From Bacillota bacterium (GTDB lineage Bacteria > Bacillota > Clostridia > Peptostreptococcales > Anaerovoracaceae), in assembly GCA_017515765.1 (NCBI GenBank), contig JAFWFF010000016.1:1-8395 (forward strand): DNA of 8,395 nt. The letters run 5' to 3'. Position numbers and translations under genes: made by a program. Positions within the stretch are counted from its first letter, which is position 1. Each line of letters starts with the position of its first letter. Under the pieces are notes generated by a model, which was not told the origin of the DNA, made no database searches, and was given only the letters and a program-made list of their open reading frames with translations. Below are positions 5,249-8,395 of the stretch, one piece after another.

Positions 5249-5979
5249 GTCGCACCTCCGCTGCCGACCCGGCCGTCAGGCCTTTGGTCTCTTCTTCGCG
5301 CCGGTCTTGCCGCCGGACGCCTTGCCGTTCCTGCCTGCATTGCCTGCCCGCGCTTCCGGGCGTTCTTCTGCTCGCGCTTCTGCTGCTTCTCGCGGTTTAT
5401 GCGGCGGGCAGTCGACGGTTTCATGACCGAGAAGCCAAACCGCCCGAGGGCCTGCTTCTTCAGGCCGAAATACTCTCCGTGGTTGTAGGACACGAGGCCC
5501 GCTTTGTCCAGCCTGATACGGCCGTCTACGTCCATCAGGTCCTCGTCGCAGTGCACCGCGACTATCTCCGCCACGAACATGTCATGGCTCGGGTATTCGC
5601 GGGTCTCGACCACCCGGCACTCCAGGTTTATCGGGGATTCGGCGACCAAAGGAGCCTCGACGCAGGACGCCGGCAGCGCGGTCAGCCCGCACTCCCTGAA
5701 TTTGTCAAAGTCCCTGCCGCTCTTCACTCCGCACCAGTCCACGGCGCGGACTATCTCTTCCGTCGTAACGTTTATGACGAAACAGCCGGACTCCTCTATC
5801 AGCCTGTGAGAATGCCTGGACTTCCTGACCGAGACGTAGGTCATCGGCGGCTCGGAATTGATGATCCCGGTCCAGCCTATGGTTATGAGGTTCTTTTCTT
5901 CTCCGCTCGCGCAGGATACCAGCGCTACCGGAAGCGGGCTCAGCAGCGTGCCCGGCTTGAGCTGTATCTTTTTGGCCAT
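5245..5979 (-). CDS. Flavin reductase family protein (FMN-binding split barrel) with basic tail
   Basis: Residues 1-190 match the flavin reductase-like domain: PGTLLSPLPVALVSCAS (9-25), NLITIGWTGIINSEPPMTYVSVRKSRHSHRLI (30-61), FVINVTTEEIVRAVDWCGVKSGRDFDKF (67-94), PLVAESPINLECRVVE (110-125), HDMFVAEIVAV (132-142) and the closing LGRFGFSVMKP (178-188). Such proteins bind FMN and either reduce it with NAD(P)H or pass electrons to a partner. Residues 190-244 form an Arg/Lys/Gln-rich low-complexity tail absent from a minimal domain, possibly a nucleic-acid or protein contact, possibly unselected. The ATG lies 2 bases after the upstream FMN reductase, behind AGGCGG, and the stop overlaps the precursor start. 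In this operon it is a candidate electron source for the radical SAM enzyme, by inference only. Confidence 0.9.
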   Translation of the reverse strand: MAKKIQLKPGTLLSPLPVALVSCASGEEKNLITIGWTGIINSEPPMTYVSVRKSRHSHRLIEESGCFVINVTTEEIVRAVDWCGVKSGRDFDKFRECGLTALPASCVEAPLVAESPINLECRVVETREYPSHDMFVAEIVAVHCDEDLMDVDGRIRLDKAGLVSYNHGEYFGLKKQALGRFGFSVMKPSTARRINREKQQKREQKNARKRGQAMQAGTARRPAARPARRRDQRPDGRVGSGGAT

Positions 5980-5981
5980 GT

Positions 5982-6620
5982 CTATACCGCCTGTTCTCTC
6001 TTCCCTATGGCAAAGGCCTTGGCCAGGTCTTTGGGGAATTCCTCGTCGTGCATTTTCCTCTTATGCTCCTCTGAGAAGCTCTTCATCTCGTATTTGCTGT
6101 AGTCGCTCACCTGAAGAGTGTCGAATACCGGGACGAGCGAGACCGTGCCGTTCAGGAAGCGGATCGCGGAGAAATAGTCTTTCATGCGCTGCTCGTACGC
6201 GCTGCGGTAATACGCTTCCGGTGAGTTCATCGTCAGGAACACTACCGTGTCGATCCTGCCCTGCATATTGCTCGAATAGTCGTTGTATGAGAGGGCCGGA
6301 AAGCCGAGCCTCTCGACGAATGCCCTGACCGCGGCGGTGGGCTCGCTGAAGTATACCGGCGACCCGATGATCAGGCGGTCCGCATTCATAACGCTCTCCA
6401 GCACCGGAGAAAGATCGTCCTTCCAGTAACACTTGCAGTGTTCCGGTATCGCGCTGAGCTTGCACGCCAGGCAGCTCCTGCATCCGCTGAATTCCAGGCC
6501 GTAGAGATCAAAGTATTCTACCTCGTCCCCCGCCGCCTCCGCGCCGAGCTTCGCCTGTTTAAGCATCTGCGCCGTATTCCCGTTCTTCCGCGGGCTTCCG
6601 TTCACTATTACTGTTTTCAT
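5982..6620 (-). CDS. NAD(P)H-dependent FMN reductase / iron-sulfur flavoprotein-like
   Basis: The 212-aa protein is flavodoxin-fold. VNGSPRKNGNTAQML (6-20) is the phosphate-binding loop of the NADPH-dependent FMN reductase family, and RLIIGSPVYFSEPTAAVRAFVERL (82-105) carries the GSPVYF flavin motif. GCRSCLACKLS with C47, C50 and C53, followed by C62 and C64, resembles the compact cysteine motif of iron-sulfur flavoproteins (CX2CX2C plus a fourth Cys), suggesting a [4Fe-4S] cluster beside FMN. The start at 6620 follows GGAGG by 10 bases. It is the first gene of the operon, preceded by a candidate promoter. Together with the flavin reductase it would give the unit two redox flavoproteins, appropriate for feeding electrons to an Fe-S radical enzyme. 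The cluster and that role are inferences; the family is clear. Confidence 0.9.
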   Translation of the reverse strand: MKTVIVNGSPRKNGNTAQMLKQAKLGAEAAGDEVEYFDLYGLEFSGCRSCLACKLSAIPEHCKCYWKDDLSPVLESVMNADRLIIGSPVYFSEPTAAVRAFVERLGFPALSYNDYSSNMQGRIDTVVFLTMNSPEAYYRSAYEQRMKDYFSAIRFLNGTVSLVPVFDTLQVSDYSKYEMKSFSEEHKRKMHDEEFPKDLAKAFAIGKREQAV

Positions 6621-6648
6621 ATCGTTTCTGCCTCCGTTCTGTGCTTTT

Positions 6649-6677
6649 ATTTTATACTGTTTGGGCCTGCAGGGCAA
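6649..6677 (-). promoter_or_regulatory. Candidate promoter of the six-gene minus-strand operon
   Basis: On the minus strand TTGCCC (6677-6672) and TAAAAT (6654-6649) are 17 bp apart; TATAAA (6656-6651) is an alternative -10. The start codon at 6620 is about 35 bases further on. CCTGCAGG (6666-6673), a perfect 8-bp palindrome, straddles the -35/spacer junction and could be an operator. Confidence 0.45.
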
Positions 6678-6716
6678 AAGAAAAACGGAGCCCCGGGATT
6701 TTTTTGATATTGCCTG

Positions 6717-6745
6717 TTGACAAATATATCGGCATGCGATATATT
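6717..6745 (+). promoter_or_regulatory. Promoter of the PadR-DUF2812-transporter unit
   Basis: TTGACA (6717-6722) is a perfect -35 and TATATT (6740-6745) a 5/6 -10, separated by exactly 17 bp. Transcription should begin near 6752, leaving a leader of about 47 bases before the padR-type ATG at 6799. Confidence 0.85.
6723..6745. promoter_or_regulatory. Operator 1, inverted repeat over the -10
   Basis: AATATATCG (6723-6731) and CGATATATT (6737-6745) are perfect 9-bp inverted arms around GCATG. The site fills the spacer and -10 of the PadR promoter, so a bound dimer would block RNA polymerase. PadR proteins commonly repress their own promoters. Confidence 0.8.
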
Positions 6746-6752
6746 CTAATCA

Positions 6753-6777
6753 CGATATATCGTTACGCGATATATCG
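6753..6777. promoter_or_regulatory. Operator 2, inverted repeat at the transcription start
   Basis: CGATATATCG occurs at 6753-6762 and 6768-6777 around TTACG. It repeats the arm-N5-arm design of operator 1 (ATATATCG-N5-CGATATAT). The centres, near 6734 and 6765, lie 31 bp apart, about three helical turns, so two dimers would sit on the same DNA face. Confidence 0.8.
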
Positions 6778-6798
6778 GCAAACGAAAGAGGTAACGAT

Positions 6799-7134
6799 AT
6801 GAACGACAATTTCGCATTGACAGAGAGCACCTACTACATACTCCTCGCTCTGTACCGGCCGCAGCACGGCTACGGGATAATGCAGCAGGTAGAGGAGATG
6901 TCGGGCGGGCGCATAAGGCTCGCGGCGGGAACTCTGTACGGCGCTTTGAACGCCATGACAGCCAAGGGCTGGATACTGCAGCTTCCGGTGGAATACGGGA
7001 GCCGCAGGAAAGACTATACGATCACGGAGCGCGGCATGAAGGTACTCGTGAGCGAGGTCATGAGGCTGCGCGAACTGGTAAACAACGGTGAAGCTGTTCT
7101 GGGAGGCGAGCTCCCCGGGCCGGAGGTGGACTGA
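6799..7134 (+). CDS. PadR family transcriptional regulator
   Basis: The 111-aa protein is a small PadR-type winged-helix repressor. LTESTYYILLALYRPQHGYGIMQQV (7-31) contains the YILL and HGYxI signatures, LAAGTLYGALNAMTAKGWI (41-59) is the recognition helix with the conserved GTLY, and GSRRKDYTITERGMKVL (67-83) forms the wing with the R-K-x-Y-x-I-T-x-x-G motif. A short C-terminal helix (VSEVMRLRELVNNGEAV) provides dimerisation, as in the short subfamily 2 members. The start at 6799 has GAGG a few bases upstream. The ligand is unknown; many PadR proteins respond to phenolic or drug-like compounds, and a membrane protein and a transporter follow directly. The two inverted repeats at its promoter are its probable binding sites. 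Confidence 0.95.
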   Translation: MNDNFALTESTYYILLALYRPQHGYGIMQQVEEMSGGRIRLAAGTLYGALNAMTAKGWILQLPVEYGSRRKDYTITERGMKVLVSEVMRLRELVNNGEAVLGGELPGPEVD

Positions 7135-7135
7135 G

Positions 7136-7642
7136 ATGAACGAGAGAAAGACTGTATACAAAGTATTCTGGGTATGGAATTTTGAGAAAGAGGAAGACTG
7201 GCTGAACGAGATGGCCATGACCGGCTGGGCCCTCGTAAGCGTCGGCTTCTGCAGATATACGTTCGAGCGCTGCGAACCCGGCGAATACATCTTCCGCCTG
7301 GAGATGCGCGCAGGCGATCCCGGATACACCGATTTCGTCACGAGCACAGGCGCGGAATACATAGGCCGCGTCTTCCAGTGGATCTACTTCAGAAGAAAAG
7401 CCGAATACGGAAGCTTTGATATTTTTTCAGACATCGATTCCCGCATCGACCACCTCTCCAGGATCGGCAGGGTCGTCGGCCTCATCGGGCTTGCGAACCT
7501 TTTGATCGGGCTCGCGAACAGCCTTAACGGCTCGTCCATAGGCTTCATCAACCTGCTTATGGCGACCCTCCTGATGTACGGGCTCGGCCGCATCCACGGA
7601 AAGAAAGAGGCGCTCGAAAGGGAGCGGCTGCTGCACGAATAG
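7136..7642 (+). CDS. DUF2812 domain membrane protein
   Basis: The 168-aa protein begins with a soluble DUF2812 domain: KVFWVWNFEKEEDWLNEMAMTGWALVSVGFCRYTFER (9-45), YIFRLEM (51-57), GYTDFVTSTGAEYIGRVFQWIYFRRKAE (63-90) and FDIFSDIDSRIDHLSRI (94-110). Two likely membrane helices follow (about 111-130 and 134-152), then a charged cytosolic end. DUF2812 proteins are widely encoded with PadR regulators in Firmicutes; their function is not established, though a membrane sensor or anti-repressor partner is plausible. The ATG follows the PadR stop with one base between, and GGAGGTG lies in the end of that gene, so translation is coupled. The length is short for the family, whose members often carry more membrane helices, but it is intact. 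Confidence 0.9.
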   Translation: MNERKTVYKVFWVWNFEKEEDWLNEMAMTGWALVSVGFCRYTFERCEPGEYIFRLEMRAGDPGYTDFVTSTGAEYIGRVFQWIYFRRKAEYGSFDIFSDIDSRIDHLSRIGRVVGLIGLANLLIGLANSLNGSSIGFINLLMATLLMYGLGRIHGKKEALERERLLHE

Positions 7643-7679
7643 AGAAGCAAGTCCGGTGCAGGCCGGCGGCAGGACCGAT

Positions 7680-8395
7680 ATGACAGGCATAATCTACGCT
7701 ATCCTGGCGACGATCGCGTATTCGTCGACCGCAACATTCACACAGCTCGCGTACAAGACGGGCATAGCGACCAACACACTGCTGTTCTCAAGGCATCTGG
7801 TGTCGCTTGTGTTCCTCCTGCCCCTGTTATTAAAAAAGGACGCTTTCGCGTCCGTGGGCAGGAAACAGATACCGGGGATCCTTCTCCTGTCGGCAGCGTC
7901 GATAGTCGGGAACCTGCTGTTCAACCACGCCTATCACTATCTCCCGAACATGGTCTCGGTATCGGTGACCCTGTCGTATATAGTGTTCGTATTCGTAATG
8001 GAGATCTTCCTGGGACGCGAGCGCTTCAGCGGGCGGCGCGGGCTGATAATCGGTCTGACCCTGCTGGGCATCGTCATAATAGCGATCCCCGGGATCGGCG
8101 GGTCGTTCAGCATGTCCGCGTTTGCAGTGGGCATCCTGGCCGCCGTCCAGTACTCCCTCCAGGTCACGTTCATAAACTCCCGGCTCATGAAACAGGTGCC
8201 GACACACGTGATACTCCTTACCGGAATCGTACCGATCATGATATTCTCCTCGGTGCGGTGTGCGGTGCAGGGCGACCCGCTCCTGCCGGCGGGCAGCGCG
8301 CAGTGGTTCACGATCCTCTGGCTCGGCATAGTCGGGGTGGTCGTTGCGAGGGGCCTGTTCTACAGTTCGGCGAGGCTCATCGGAGCGACCAAAGC
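7680..8395 (+). CDS. EamA/DMT-superfamily transporter, 3' end outside window
   Basis: An open frame from ATG 7680 gives 238 codons with no stop before the window ends. The product begins MTGIIYAILATIAYSSTATF and is strongly hydrophobic, with about eight membrane helices visible (near 3-22, 34-51, 64-82, 90-111, 121-138, 148-167, 177-194, 208-228). RHLVSLVFLLPLLLKK in the second helix region, AYHYLPNMVSVSVTLSYIVFVFVMEIFLGRERFSGRRGLIIGL-type spacing (84-126) and GIVIIAIPG (130-138) are typical of the first EamA repeat; the second begins near 146. Complete members have about 10 helices in 280-300 aa. The family exports amino acids, metabolites or drugs; the substrate cannot be told here. AGGA lies upstream of the start, 37 bases separate it from DUF2812, and no terminator intervenes, so it is probably under PadR control. 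Confidence 0.88.
   Translation, partial: MTGIIYAILATIAYSSTATFTQLAYKTGIATNTLLFSRHLVSLVFLLPLLLKKDAFASVGRKQIPGILLLSAASIVGNLLFNHAYHYLPNMVSVSVTLSYIVFVFVMEIFLGRERFSGRRGLIIGLTLLGIVIIAIPGIGGSFSMSAFAVGILAAVQYSLQVTFINSRLMKQVPTHVILLTGIVPIMIFSSVRCAVQGDPLLPAGSAQWFTILWLGIVGVVVARGLFYSSARLIGATK

Noticed and set aside
6685..6706. Terminator at CCCCGGGA followed by a T run
   Set aside because: CCCGGG is only a self-palindrome with no loop-forming stem, and it lies between two divergent promoters rather than after a gene.

Overview
The window looks like chromosomal DNA from a GC-rich anaerobic Clostridia-type Firmicute. The reasons are strong Shine-Dalgarno sites before almost every gene, tightly packed operons, radical SAM and flavin chemistry, and a PadR-DUF2812 pair typical of Firmicutes. 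No rRNA, tRNA, transposase or phage gene is visible.

Layout from left to right. Bases 1-331 hold four degenerate ~93-bp repeats, each with an exactly 50-bp core; the two rightmost can fold into nested hairpins. Next, on the minus strand, come an unrecognised acidic-tailed protein (351-740, GTG start), a pyridoxamine-5'-phosphate-oxidase-like flavoprotein (779-1180) with a 27-bp tandem duplication in its leader, and an RtcB-family RNA ligase (1280-2476). A small 42-50 aa reading frame (2602-2730 or 2754) sits between its own candidate promoter and a clear rho-independent terminator.

The centre is a compact minus-strand operon of six genes, read right to left from a candidate promoter near 6650-6677: NAD(P)H:FMN reductase / iron-sulfur-flavoprotein-like protein (5982-6620), flavin reductase (5245-5979), a 127-aa protein with five V-Y-[A/N/G]-G-P motifs (4865-5248), a radical SAM/SPASM enzyme (3765-4850), an unrecognised 152-aa protein (3296-3754), and a YbaK-type aminoacyl-tRNA deacylase-like protein (2807-3295). 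Junctions run from a 4-base overlap to 14 bases. The five-motif protein next to a SPASM enzyme has the architecture of a multi-core RiPP precursor with its maturase. I do not recognise this motif class by name, and it is the best candidate for an undescribed system here. The flavoproteins could supply reducing equivalents to the radical SAM enzyme, but that is inference.

Divergently, on the plus strand, lie a PadR regulator (6799-7134), a DUF2812 membrane protein (7136-7642) and an EamA/DMT-type transporter that runs off the window (7680-8395). The PadR promoter is a near-consensus site (TTGACA, 17 bp, TATATT) covered by two inverted repeats of identical architecture whose centres are 31 bp apart, a strong sign of autoregulation.
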